In this document: positions 47,345 to 56,878 of the stretch, piece by piece
How the letters are laid out: the number at the start of each line of letters is the position of its first letter
How positions within the stretch are numbered: position 1 is the first letter of the stretch
Assembly: GCF_016805985.1 (NCBI RefSeq)
Contig: NZ_CP017661.1
Span: forward strand, 2,728,001-2,792,000
Reading direction: 5' to 3'
DNA length: 64,000 bases
Source: Microbacterium sp. JZ31
GTDB lineage: Bacteria > Actinomycetota > Actinomycetes > Actinomycetales > Microbacteriaceae
Position numbers and translations under genes: made by a program
Notes under the pieces: generated by a model
Databases searched by the model: none
Told to the model about the DNA's origin: nothing
Seen by the model: only the letters and a program-made list of their open reading frames with translations

Positions 47345-48447
47345 CTCGACCCGCTTCGCGCGCTCAGCGCATCCTCGGATGCGGCGGCGACCTGGATCTG
47401 CGTCACGGGAAGGGTCGAGTCGGCCCCGAACTCGAGCGTCGACGGGGTGCGGCCCTCGGCGATCAGCTCCGCGGCGAGCGCCGCGATCATCGCGCCGTTG
47501 TCGGTGCACAGGCTGAGCGGCGGGATCCGCACCGTCACGCCGGCCGCCTCCGCGCGGGCGAGCGTCACGTCGCGCAGGCGCCGGTTCGCGATCACGCCGC
47601 CGCCCAGCAGAAGGCGCGGCACGCCGTGCTGCGCGCAGGCGTCGAGCGCCTTGGTGACGAGCACGTCCACCACCGCCTCGCGGAACGACGCGGCGACATC
47701 CGCGACGGGCACCGGCTCGCCCGCCGCCTCGCGCTGCTCGATCCAGCGCGCCACGGCGGTCTTCAGCCCGGAGAACGAGAAGTCGTAGCGGTGCTTCGCC
47801 ATGTCGCTCGCGCGCGACAGCCCGCGCGGGAAGCGGATCGCATCCGGATCGCCGTCGGCCGCCGCGCGGTCGATCTCGGGTCCGCCGGGGTACGGCAGGC
47901 CCAGGATGCGCGCGACCTTGTCGAAGGCCTCGCCCGCGGCATCGTCCATGGTCTCGCCGAGCAGCTCGACGTCGCCGGTCAGGTCGCGCACGAGCAGCAG
48001 CGACGTGTGCCCGCCCGACACGAGCAGCGCGACGGTCGGGTACTCCAGCGGCGGCGCGTCGGCGTCCAGGATGTCCGCCGCGATGTGGCCGACGAGGTGG
48101 TTGACCGCGTACAGCGGCTTGCCGAGCGACACCGCGAGCGCCTTGGCGGCGCCGATGCCGACCATCAGGGCGCCCGCGAGGCCCGGGCCGCTCGTCACCG
48201 CCACGGCGTCGACGTCCTGCAGCGTGATGCCCGCCTCGGCGACCGCGCGCTCGATCGCCGGCTGCAGCGCCTCCAGATGGGCGCGCGCGGCGACCTCCGG
48301 TACGACGCCGCCGTAGCGGGCGTGCTCATCCATGCTGCTGGCGATCGTGTTGCTGAGCAGCACGTTGCGCTCGCCGGCTGCCGTGCGGCCGCGGACGATC
48401 CCGATGCCGGTCTCGTCGCAGCTGGTCTCGATGCCGAGGACGATCAT
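47341..48447 (-). CDS. tsaD: tRNA N6-adenosine threonylcarbamoyltransferase TsaD
   Basis: A 368-residue ASKHA-fold enzyme that transfers threonylcarbamoyl to A37 of ANN-decoding tRNAs (t6A), working with TsaB and Tsa[17 protein letters not shown] at the start, metal ligands in [14 protein letters not shown] (HxxxH), and [14 protein letters not shown] are all intact. Length is typical. ATGA overlaps link it to rimI upstream and to the small membrane protein downstream. It ends the conserved tsaB-rimI-tsaD block. Confidence 0.96.
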   Translation of the reverse strand: MIVLGIETSCDETGIGIVRGRTAAGERNVLLSNTIASSMDEHARYGGVVPEVAARAHLEALQPAIERAVAEAGITLQDVDAVAVTSGPGLAGALMVGIGAAKALAVSLGKPLYAVNHLVGHIAADILDADAPPLEYPTVALLVSGGHTSLLLVRDLTGDVELLGETMDDAAGEAFDKVARILGLPYPGGPEIDRAAADGDPDAIRFPRGLSRASDMAKHRYDFSFSGLKTAVARWIEQREAAGEPVPVADVAASFREAVVDVLVTKALDACAQHGVPRLLLGGGVIANRRLRDVTLARAEAAGVTVRIPPLSLCTDNGAMIAALAAELIAEGRTPSTLEFGADSTLPVTQIQVAAASEDALSARSGSR

Positions 48448-48938
48448 GTGCAGGCTCCTGCGTCAGCGGGGTCGGGCGTGCGGGCGGCGGCCCAAGCGTC
48501 GAGGTCGAGGCGCATCACGACGGCGTCGACGTCGTCGGGCTGGTAGTAGCGCGGGCGACGACCGAGCTCGGTGAAGCCCTCCGACGCGTACAGCGCCTGC
48601 GCGACGGGGTTGTCGGCGCGCACCTCGAGGAACACCTCGCGCACGCGGCGGGACGACGCCTCCTCGAGCAGCGTCTGCAGCAGCGTGCGGCCGCGGCCTC
48701 GGCCGCGCGACGACGCGGCGACTGCGATCGTCTGCACATCGGCATCGCGCGATCCGGGCAGCGCGCGCAGCCCCGCGTAGCCGGCGACGCGACCCGCGAG
48801 CTCGTCCACGATGTAGCTGCTGTGGGCGGCGGCGAGCTCCTCGCGCATCATCGCCTCCGACCAGGCGTCGGTCGGGAACGAGGCGCGCTCGAGCGCCATG
48901 ATCTGGTCGAGGTCGTCGAGGGTCGCGGGGCGGATCAT
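48444..48938 (-). CDS. rimI: Ribosomal protein S18 alanine acetyltransferase RimI
   Basis: A 164-residue GNAT acetyltransferase. The acetyl-CoA loop is [20 protein letters not shown] (about residues 71-90), with [20 protein letters not shown] as the following conserved strand and helix. Encoded between tsaB and tsaD with four-base overlaps on both sides, the usual place of rimI. Acetylates the N-terminal Ala of S18, and possibly other proteins. Confidence 0.92.
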   Translation of the reverse strand: MIRPATLDDLDQIMALERASFPTDAWSEAMMREELAAAHSSYIVDELAGRVAGYAGLRALPGSRDADVQTIAVAASSRGRGRGRTLLQTLLEEASSRRVREVFLEVRADNPVAQALYASEGFTELGRRPRYYQPDDVDAVVMRLDLDAWAAARTPDPADAGACT

Positions 48939-49573
48939 GCGCTCACCCGCTTCGGCGCGTGCCCGACGGTGACGTCGGGCGAGCGCAGGTACAGCGGCTC
49001 GGTCTCGGCGAGCTCACCTGTCGGCCGCCATCCGGACGCCAGCAGGAGCGCGGCGACCCGTCCGACGTCGCCCGCGCGGATCCGCTCGGCGCGCACGATC
49101 TCCGCGCCGGACGTCAGCGGGTCGGACGCCAGGTCGGCCGTCTGCGGGCGCAGCTCCGGGCCGGCGACGCGACGCGGCAGGCCGTTCTCGGCCGCGCCGT
49201 CGTACACCGTCACGGCGTTCTCGCGCCGGCGGGCGTCGGTGACGACGGCGAACGGTCCGGATGCGCCCGCGTCGAGGTGCGCGAGCGCGGCGGCATCGTG
49301 GCTGGGGACCGGGATGACCGCGAGTCCACGGCCGAGCGCGAACGCGCGCGCGGCGGCGATGCCGATGCGCAGGCCGGTGAATGCGCCGGGGCCCATGCCC
49401 GCGGCGACATGCGTGATCTCGCCGCCGGACTCCTCGAGCACGCGCTCCAGCAGCGTTCCGATGATCTCGGCGTGGCCGAGGGTGTGCTCGCTCTCCGCAA
49501 CGGCGCGCACGGCGCCGTCCGGTGCGACGACGGCAACGGTCGAACCGATCGAGGTGTCGATGGCGAGGATCAC
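48935..49573 (-). CDS. tsaB: tRNA threonylcarbamoyladenosine biosynthesis protein TsaB
   Basis: A 212-residue inactive TsaD paralogue that scaffolds the t6A complex. MILAIDTSIGSTVAVVAPDG at the N-terminus and ITHVAAGMGPGAFTGLRIGI in the middle are diagnostic. GTG 49573 has TAATCT (49580-49585) six bases upstream, so it has its own promoter and a leaderless start. In related genomes tsaB normally follows tsaE directly; here an inserted module of about 800 bases separates them. Confidence 0.95.
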   Translation of the reverse strand: MILAIDTSIGSTVAVVAPDGAVRAVAESEHTLGHAEIIGTLLERVLEESGGEITHVAAGMGPGAFTGLRIGIAAARAFALGRGLAVIPVPSHDAAALAHLDAGASGPFAVVTDARRRENAVTVYDGAAENGLPRRVAGPELRPQTADLASDPLTSGAEIVRAERIRAGDVGRVAALLLASGWRPTGELAETEPLYLRSPDVTVGHAPKRVSA

Positions 49574-49629
49574 CGATTCAGATTATCCGCGCCGCCTGAA
49601 GGACTGCCCGAGCCCGCCGGGAGCCCCCC

Positions 49630-49697
49630 GTTTCGACTCGCTCCGCTCGCTCGACCCCCTGCTGGTTGAGCGAGGAGCGCAGCGACGAGTCGAAACC
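49630..49697. repeat. Dispersed palindromic repeat, element C1
   Basis: Arm GTTTCGACTCGCTCCGCTCG (from 49630) and arm GAGCGAGGAGCGCAGCGACG then AGTCGAAAC (to 49697) form a hairpin around GACCCCCTGCTGG. Element C2 begins exactly 111 bases downstream with nearly the same sequence, a tandem duplication. Confidence 0.85.
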
Positions 49698-49740
49698 GCC
49701 GCACCACCCCCAGTCCACAACCCGCCGGGGAAGTCACCCC

Positions 49741-49807
49741 GTTTCGACTCGCTCCGCTCCCTCGACCCCCTGCTGGTTGAGCGAGGAGCGCAGCGACGAG
49801 TCGAAAC
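49741..49807. repeat. Dispersed palindromic repeat, element C2
   Basis: Near-copy of C1 with the same loop (CTCGACCCCCTGCTGGTTGA). Upstream of it lies CCACAACCCGCCGGGG, a sequence that also precedes elements D1 and D2 on the other side of the GIY-YIG gene. It ends about 60 bases before that gene. Confidence 0.85.
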
Positions 49808-49869
49808 CGCCAAGCCGCGCCTGTGGAGAAGCTCGCCGTCGCGCCGGCCGACCCGCCTACGGTTCGAGC

Positions 49870-50196
49870 ATGAGCGCGTACGTGTACCTACTTCGCTGCG
49901 CCGATGGATCCCTCTACTGCGGAAGTACGCGCGACCTGGACGGGCGCGTCTGGGAGCACCAGGAAGGCAAGGGCTCGGCGTACACCCGCCTGCTGGGACG
50001 GCGGCCCGTCGAGCTCGTCTGGTTCTGGGAGTGCGACCACGTCGGAGAGGCCTTCCACTGGGAGAAGCAAATACAGGGCTGGAGCCGCCGCAAGCGTGAG
50101 GCGCTCATCGAGCACGGCCTGGATGGCGTCATCGGATGGAGCCGCCGTGAGCGAGCCGCCAGGAAGGATGGAGGCGTCGCCCCGCCCGCGGGGTGA
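49870..50196 (+). CDS. GIY-YIG nuclease-domain protein (UPF0213 type)
   Basis: A 108-residue single-domain GIY-YIG protein. SAYVYLLRCADGSLYCGSTR carries the motif as YVYLL...LYCGST; the catalytic Arg follows in DLDGRVWEHQEGKGSAYTR and the metal Glu in EAFHWEKQIQGWSRRKREAL. All key residues of the family appear present. The family's biological role is unknown. It is on the opposite strand to the surrounding tsa/alr operon and enclosed by repeats C1/C2 and D1/D2. TACGGT (49858-49863) six bases upstream of the ATG suggests a leaderless mRNA. A longer upstream frame only translates repeat sequence (LSEERSDESK). Confidence 0.9.
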   Translation: MSAYVYLLRCADGSLYCGSTRDLDGRVWEHQEGKGSAYTRLLGRRPVELVWFWECDHVGEAFHWEKQIQGWSRRKREALIEHGLDGVIGWSRRERAARKDGGVAPPAG

Positions 50197-50224
50197 GAGG
50201 GCACAACCCGCCAGGGGTCACCCC

Positions 50225-50304
50225 GTTTCGACTCGCTCCGCTCGCTCAACGAACAAGCAGCACGCCCCCGCCGATTGACCGAGGAGCGCAGCGACGACTC
50301 GAAG
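50225..50304. repeat. Dispersed palindromic repeat, element D1
   Basis: Arm GTTTCGACTCGCTCCGCTCG then CTCAAC (50225-50250) and a degenerate partner arm TTGACCGAGGAGCGCAGCGA then CGACTCGAAG (50275-50304). Preceded by CACAACCCGCCAGGGG, as at C2 and D2. The second arm has mutations, so this copy seems older than C1 and C2. Confidence 0.75.
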
Positions 50305-50347
50305 CCCGCAGAACCGTCCCAGGCCACAACCCGCCAGGGGACCCCCC

Positions 50348-50376
50348 GTTTCGACTCGCTCCGCTCCCTGAGCGAA
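50348..50376. repeat. Dispersed palindromic repeat, single arm D2
   Basis: GTTTCGACTCGCTCCGCTCC then CTGAGCGAA, one arm only, preceded by CACAACCCGCCAGGGG at 50326-50342. It ends eight bases before the tsaE stop codon. Confidence 0.7.
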
Positions 50377-50383
50377 CAAAAGG

Positions 50384-50872
50384 TCAGGCCGTGACCCTGG
50401 CGATGGTCACCACGCGAGGGGCGTCGAGGTCGAGGTCCTCCGGCGAGGCCGCGTCGCCGCTTTCGCTCATGCCGGAGGGGCGCTCGATCTCGATGTCCCA
50501 CCACACGTCGCGCAGGCCGTCGACCTTGCCGCGGCCCCACTCCACGATCGTGGCGGAGCCGTCCACGTCCACGTCGAGATCGTCGAGCTCGAGCGCCGAG
50601 TCCAGCCGGTACGCGTCGGCGTGCACGAGCGGGGCCCCGCCGACGAGCGACGGGTGCGTGCGCGCGATCACGAACGTCGGGCTCTGCACGGGGCCGCGCA
50701 CGCCGAGCCCCGCCGCGATGCCGCGCGTGAGCGTCGTCTTCCCGGCCCCGAGCGGCCCCGTCAGCACGATGAGATCCCCGGCGACGAGGCCCGATCCGAT
50801 CCGCTCTCCCAGCGCCTCCATGTCGGCCGCGGTCGCGACCTCGAACCGCCCGAGCAGGTCGTCGGAAATCAC
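50384..50872 (-). CDS. tsaE: tRNA threonylcarbamoyladenosine biosynthesis ATPase TsaE
   Basis: A 162-residue P-loop ATPase needed for t6A complex turnover. Walker A is LTGPLGAGKTTLTRGIA (about residues 38-54), then VQSPTFVIARTHPS, HADAYRLDSALELDDLD and the Walker B-like ATIVEWGRGKVDGL. The C-terminal ~25 residues are a Ser/Glu/Asp-rich extension before APRVVTIARVTA. GTG 50872 overlaps the alr stop (GTGA). The 3' end runs into repeat arm D2. Confidence 0.93.
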   Translation of the reverse strand: MISDDLLGRFEVATAADMEALGERIGSGLVAGDLIVLTGPLGAGKTTLTRGIAAGLGVRGPVQSPTFVIARTHPSLVGGAPLVHADAYRLDSALELDDLDVDVDGSATIVEWGRGKVDGLRDVWWDIEIERPSGMSESGDAASPEDLDLDAPRVVTIARVTA

Positions 50873-51963
50873 TCGGCCACCCTGGGCACGCGCCTCCCGA
50901 TGCCGGTCACGATCTGATAGTTGATCGTGCCGGCGGCGTCCGCCCACTCCTCGGCCGCGGGGGCGCCCGAGGCGGGATCGCCGAACAGGACGACCTCGTC
51001 GCCGACGGACACCGGATGGTCGCCCACGTCCACGACGAACTGGTCCATCGCGATCCGGCCCGCCACGTGGAAGCGCTGCCCGCCGATCACGACGGGCCCG
51101 ACCCCCGATGCCTGCCGCGGCACGCCGTCGCCGTAGCCCAGGGGCACGAGCGCGAGGGTCGCCTCGCCGTGCGTGCGGTGGGCATAGCCGTACGACACCC
51201 CGTGCCCGGCGGGCACTCGGCGCACGGCGACGACCTGGGCGCGCAGCGTCATGGCCGGGCGCAGACCGAGGTCGGCCGATGTCCGCCCCTCGAACGGTGA
51301 GAGCCCGTAGAGGCCGATGCCGATGCGCACGGCGTCGAAGCGCGTCTGAGGCAGCGCGATCGCAGCGGCGGTCGCGGCGAGGTGGCGCACCGACGGGCGC
51401 AGGCCCGCGGCCTCCGCCGCGGCGACACCCACCTCGAAGCGGCGCAGCTGGACGAGGTCCTCCTCGTCGGAGGTGTTCGACAGGTGGCTGAAGACGCCGT
51501 CCACGCGCACGAGCCCGTCGCGCTCGAGCCGCGCGGCCTCGGCGAACACCGTCGACCAGTCCTGCGGCGACAGGCCGTTGCGGGCGAGGCCGGTCTCCAG
51601 CTTGAGGTGCACCACGGCACCGCCCGCCGTGGCGGCCGCGTTCAGCTGATCCAGGCTCGAGATGCCGAGCTGGATGTCGCGGGCGACGGCCTCGACGAAG
51701 GTCTCGTCCGGCGCGTGCAGCCAGGCGATCACGGGCGCATCGATGCCCGCGTCGCGCAGGGCGAGCGCCTCGCCGATGTCGGCGACGCCGAGGCGGGTCG
51801 CTCCCCCGGCGAGCGCCGCGCGCGCGACGTCGACGGCCCCGTGACCGTAGCCGTCGGCCTTGAGGACGGCGATGAACTCGGGCGTGCCCGTCAGCTCCCG
51901 CAGCGTGCGGACGTTGTGCTCGATCGCCGACAGGTCGATCCCGGCCTCGCGCATGCTCGTCAT
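50869..51963 (-). CDS. alr: Alanine racemase
   Basis: A 364-residue PLP enzyme making D-alanine for peptidoglycan. The PLP lysine is in FIAVLKADGYGHGAVDVARA (about residue 35), the second catalytic base Tyr in GVSYGYAHRTHGEA (about residue 257), and RIAMDQFVVDVGD is the substrate-carboxylate region. Length is standard. ATGA overlap with acpS upstream and GTGA overlap with tsaE downstream show one operon. Confidence 0.96.
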   Translation of the reverse strand: MTSMREAGIDLSAIEHNVRTLRELTGTPEFIAVLKADGYGHGAVDVARAALAGGATRLGVADIGEALALRDAGIDAPVIAWLHAPDETFVEAVARDIQLGISSLDQLNAAATAGGAVVHLKLETGLARNGLSPQDWSTVFAEAARLERDGLVRVDGVFSHLSNTSDEEDLVQLRRFEVGVAAAEAAGLRPSVRHLAATAAAIALPQTRFDAVRIGIGLYGLSPFEGRTSADLGLRPAMTLRAQVVAVRRVPAGHGVSYGYAHRTHGEATLALVPLGYGDGVPRQASGVGPVVIGGQRFHVAGRIAMDQFVVDVGDHPVSVGDEVVLFGDPASGAPAAEEWADAAGTINYQIVTGIGRRVPRVAE

Positions 51964-52421
51964 CGCGGCTCCTCCGGATCCTCGGGCTCCGGCACGTCGA
52001 GCTGCTCGATGTCGGGCACGTACCCGGCGACGACCGCGTCGAGGTCGTCGGCGACATCGGGGCCGCCGGCTGCCTCGGCCGTGACGTACGCGATGGCCAG
52101 GCCCGCATCGTGCGACAGCGACAGGTGCAGCGCCGTGATGCCGCGCGCGGCGACGACCTCGGCCGTCGATCCGGACAGTGTGAACTTCGGCGGCACGCTC
52201 TCACCCAGACGGGCGATCTCGATCTCGTCCCAGTGCACGCCGTCCGATCCGCCGAGCGCCTTGATGAGCGCCTCCTTCGCCGCATAGCGCGCGGCGAGCG
52301 AGCGCAGCGGGAGCTCGCGCTCATGCGGGGTGAAGAGGCGCTCGAGCAGCTTCGGGGTGCGCTCGATGCTGCGCTCGAAGCGCGGGATGTCGACCAGGTC
52401 CACCCCGATCCCCACGATCAT
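51960..52421 (-). CDS. acpS: Holo-[acyl-carrier-protein] synthase
   Basis: A 153-residue phosphopantetheinyl transferase that activates acyl carrier protein with coenzyme A. GIGVDLVDIPRFERSI and RYAAKEALIKALG carry the Mg-binding Asp and Glu; ALHLSLSHDAGLAIAYVTAE is the C-terminal core. About 30 extra residues at the C-terminus (ending VPEPEDPEEPR) are acidic and beyond the usual ~120-residue length. Lies between glmS and alr on the same strand. Confidence 0.93.
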   Translation of the reverse strand: MIVGIGVDLVDIPRFERSIERTPKLLERLFTPHERELPLRSLAARYAAKEALIKALGGSDGVHWDEIEIARLGESVPPKFTLSGSTAEVVAARGITALHLSLSHDAGLAIAYVTAEAAGGPDVADDLDAVVAGYVPDIEQLDVPEPEDPEEPR

Positions 52422-52430
52422 CGGGCGGCC

Positions 52431-54284
<1,854 letters not shown>

Positions 54285-54425
54285 AGCGTCGATCCTAGGG
54301 TCGCCGGCTGAGAGATCCCGAGCCGCGGCTTCGAGCGGCGTGCCGCGGCCGTGGTGGCGTGAGCGCACCCCACCCGACGACCTCGGCGCACCGCCACGCG
54401 GCATTCGCGGCCGCCCGCCTGCGGC

Positions 54426-54758
54426 TCAGGGCCGCACGACGAGCACGGGTGCATCCAGCGTGAGTACGGCCCGCATGACGGCGGTGGCGACGACGAACCG
54501 ACCGGTCTCCTCGCGACGTCGCATGCCCACGACCACGAGCGCCACCTCGTTCTCCTCGACGATCCGCGCCAGGTCCTCGGCGTCGTCCGGGTCGGCGAGC
54601 ACGACGACCCGGGCATCGCCGCCGGCGTCGGCCGAGGCGCCCGGCGTCGTCGCGACGACGAGCGGGACGCGGCGGAGCGCCGCCTCCTCCACGGCCGCGG
54701 CGAGCGCCGCCTGCCCCTCGGCCCCCGGTGCGCGGACCGCGAGCACCGCCCCCGTCAT
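54426..54758 (-). CDS. Short UspA-type universal stress protein
   Basis: A 110-residue protein with one Usp fold. ARIVEENEVALVVVGMRRRE and the end LTLDAPVLVVRP match UspA, but it is about 30 residues shorter than usual and lacks a clear G-2X-G-9X-G(S/T) ATP motif, so it may not bind ATP. It overlaps the stop of the TctA gene by four bases and so belongs to the tctCBA transcript. Confidence 0.75.
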   Translation of the reverse strand: MTGAVLAVRAPGAEGQAALAAAVEEAALRRVPLVVATTPGASADAGGDARVVVLADPDDAEDLARIVEENEVALVVVGMRRREETGRFVVATAVMRAVLTLDAPVLVVRP

Positions 54759-56278
54759 CGGCGACCGACGAGTTCGCGCTCGTCGCGCTTGCCTGCCCGG
54801 CGGCGCCGAAGCGTGGACTGAATCACCGGCAGGACCGCGACGACGATCGCGAGCACGATCAGGACGCCGGAGATCGGCCGCGTGAGGAAGCCCGTCGCGT
54901 CGCCGTCGAACAGCAGCAGCGAGCGGCGGATGCTCGACTCGAGCAGCGACCCGAGGACGAACGCCAGCACGAGCGGACCGGGCTCGAAGCCGAACTTCTT
55001 CATCAGGTACCCGAGGCCGCCGAACGCGACGACGAGACCCACGTCGAACATCGAGTTGTTGATCGTGTACGCGCCGACGAGCGTGATGAGCGCCGTGATG
55101 GGCGCGAGGATCGCGGCGCGGACGCGCAGGATCCGGACGAACAGGCCGACGAGCGGCAGGGACATGATCAGCAGCAGGACGTTGCCGATGTACATGGAGT
55201 TGACGACCCCCCAGAACAGGTCGGGATGCTCGTCCACGAGCTGTGGGCCGGGCGTCACGCCCTGGATCAGCAGGGCGCCGAACATCAGCGCCATCGTGGC
55301 GTTCGCCGGGATGCCGAGCGTCAGCAGCGGGATGAACGAGCTCGTCGCCGCCGCATTGTTGGCGGTCTCCGGTCCTGCGATACCCTCGACCGCCCCGTGG
55401 CCGAAGCGCGACGGGTCCTTCGCGCGCCGCTTCTCGACCGCGTAGCCCGCCATGGACGCGATGGTCGCGCCGCCGCCGGGCAGGAGGCCGAGCAGGAAGC
55501 CCAGCACGGATCCGCGGGCGAACGCCCCGGACGACTGGCGCAGATCGGCGCGGCTCGGCCAGACGTTGGCGACGCGCGCGGGCGCCATCGTCTCGGCGCG
55601 GTGCCGCTCCTCCATGTTGTGCAGGATCTCGCCCAGGCCGAACAGTCCCATCGCGATCGGCACGAAGTCGATGCCGTCGGCGAGCTGGATGCTGTCAAAC
55701 GTGAAGCGCTCGGCCCCCGTGAACGGGTCCCGTCCGACGGTCGCGAGCAGGAGCCCGATGCCCGCAGCGATGATCGCCTTCAGCTTGGAGCCGCTCGAGA
55801 TCGTCGCGACGAGCAGGATGCCCAGCAGCGCCAGCGCGGCGTACTCAGCGGGGCCGAAGTCGAGCGCCCACCCCGCGAGGATCGGCGCGAAGACCGTCAG
55901 CGCGAGGATCGAGATCGTGCCGCCGATGAACGAGCCGATGGCGGCAATCCCGAGCGCCGTTCCCGCGCGTCCGCGCTTGGCGAGCGCGTATCCGTCGAGC
56001 ACCGTGACGACCGAGCTCGCCTCTCCCGGCAGGCGCAGCAGGACGGAGGTGATTGTGCCGCCGTACTGGGCACCGTAGAAGATGCCGGCGAGCATGATGA
56101 TCGCCGTGACCGGCTCGATCCCGTAAGTGAGGGGCAGCAGGATCGCGATCGTCGCGGCTGGCCCGAGACCGGGCAGCACGCCCACGAGCATGCCGACGAC
56201 CACGCCGATCAGGCAATACAGCAGGTTGAGGGGCTCGAAGACGGTCGCGAAGCCGTCGAGCACAGGCTGGAAGTCCAT
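54755..56278 (-). CDS. tctA: Tripartite tricarboxylate transporter large permease TctA
   Basis: A 507-residue membrane protein with about twelve hydrophobic segments. VGMLVGVLPGLGPAATIAIL and PLTYGIEPVTAIIMLAGIFY are TctA signatures, and GVTPGPQLVDEHPDLFW is the conserved C-terminal block. Works with TctB and the binding protein TctC as a sodium-driven carboxylate importer. Neighbouring glucarate/galactarate genes suggest a hexarate substrate. Confidence 0.93.
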   Translation of the reverse strand: MDFQPVLDGFATVFEPLNLLYCLIGVVVGMLVGVLPGLGPAATIAILLPLTYGIEPVTAIIMLAGIFYGAQYGGTITSVLLRLPGEASSVVTVLDGYALAKRGRAGTALGIAAIGSFIGGTISILALTVFAPILAGWALDFGPAEYAALALLGILLVATISSGSKLKAIIAAGIGLLLATVGRDPFTGAERFTFDSIQLADGIDFVPIAMGLFGLGEILHNMEERHRAETMAPARVANVWPSRADLRQSSGAFARGSVLGFLLGLLPGGGATIASMAGYAVEKRRAKDPSRFGHGAVEGIAGPETANNAAATSSFIPLLTLGIPANATMALMFGALLIQGVTPGPQLVDEHPDLFWGVVNSMYIGNVLLLIMSLPLVGLFVRILRVRAAILAPITALITLVGAYTINNSMFDVGLVVAFGGLGYLMKKFGFEPGPLVLAFVLGSLLESSIRRSLLLFDGDATGFLTRPISGVLIVLAIVVAVLPVIQSTLRRRRAGKRDERELVGRR

Positions 56279-56294
56279 GGTGTCTCCGCGGGTG

Positions 56295-56807
56295 TCAGAC
56301 GAGGTGGGGGATCGACGTCTTCAGCGCGACGACGAAGATCAGATAGAAGGCGGCGACGGTCAGGACGGATCCGAGGACCGTCACCAGCCAGCGCTCGTGT
56401 CCGAGCACGCGCAGCCAGAGGAAGGCGAGCAGCAGCATCGGGATCTCGAAGCCGACGATCGGCATCAGCATCACGAAGACGATCAGACTGGCGAACGCGA
56501 TCAGCGTCATCCACGACGCGCGCTGGAACTTCTCGCCGTCGCCGCCGCGCCGGCCGACGACGGCCTGGACGAGCGAGAGGCCGATCACGACGATGCTGAC
56601 GCCGAGGGGCCACAGTCCCGCACCGGGCTGAGCGGGCGTCCCGACGCCGAGGCCGACGGCCAGCACCACGCCGATCACGCCCACCGCTGCGGCGACGAAC
56701 GAAGCCGCGAGATTCGCGACCGGACCGGCCGGCGGCGGGGTGTCGTCGATGGGAAGCGGCGTGGTGTCGTCCGCGGCCGGCACGGGAAGGCGGAACAGGT
56801 CGGCCAT
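56295..56807 (-). CDS. tctB: Tripartite tricarboxylate transporter small permease TctB
   Basis: A 170-residue membrane protein with four hydrophobic segments after a Pro-rich N-terminus of about 30 residues. PAQPGAGLWPLGVSIVVIGL and VGFEIPMLLLAFLWLRVLG are typical of TctB, which varies widely in sequence. ATG 56807 has AGAGAGGACG upstream. Encoded between tctC and tctA on one strand. Confidence 0.85.
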   Translation of the reverse strand: MADLFRLPVPAADDTTPLPIDDTPPPAGPVANLAASFVAAAVGVIGVVLAVGLGVGTPAQPGAGLWPLGVSIVVIGLSLVQAVVGRRGGDGEKFQRASWMTLIAFASLIVFVMLMPIVGFEIPMLLLAFLWLRVLGHERWLVTVLGSVLTVAAFYLIFVVALKTSIPHLV

Positions 56808-56878
56808 CGCGTCGTCCTCTCTGGATCGGATCTTCGTGCGGGCGAGCGCGGCCGGAACGACCCGGCCGCGCTCGCGGA

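Noticed and set aside
49666..49869. N-terminal extension of the GIY-YIG protein
   Set aside because: It only translates the repeat arms (LSEERSDESK); the family starts at the ATG at 49870.
49630..50376. CRISPR array
   Set aside because: Units are hairpins of unequal spacing with repeat-like linkers, not regular spacers; no cas genes nearby.
54285..54425. glmS ribozyme
   Set aside because: The 140-base region has no ribozyme-like core, the start appears leaderless, and such ribozymes are typical of Firmicutes.
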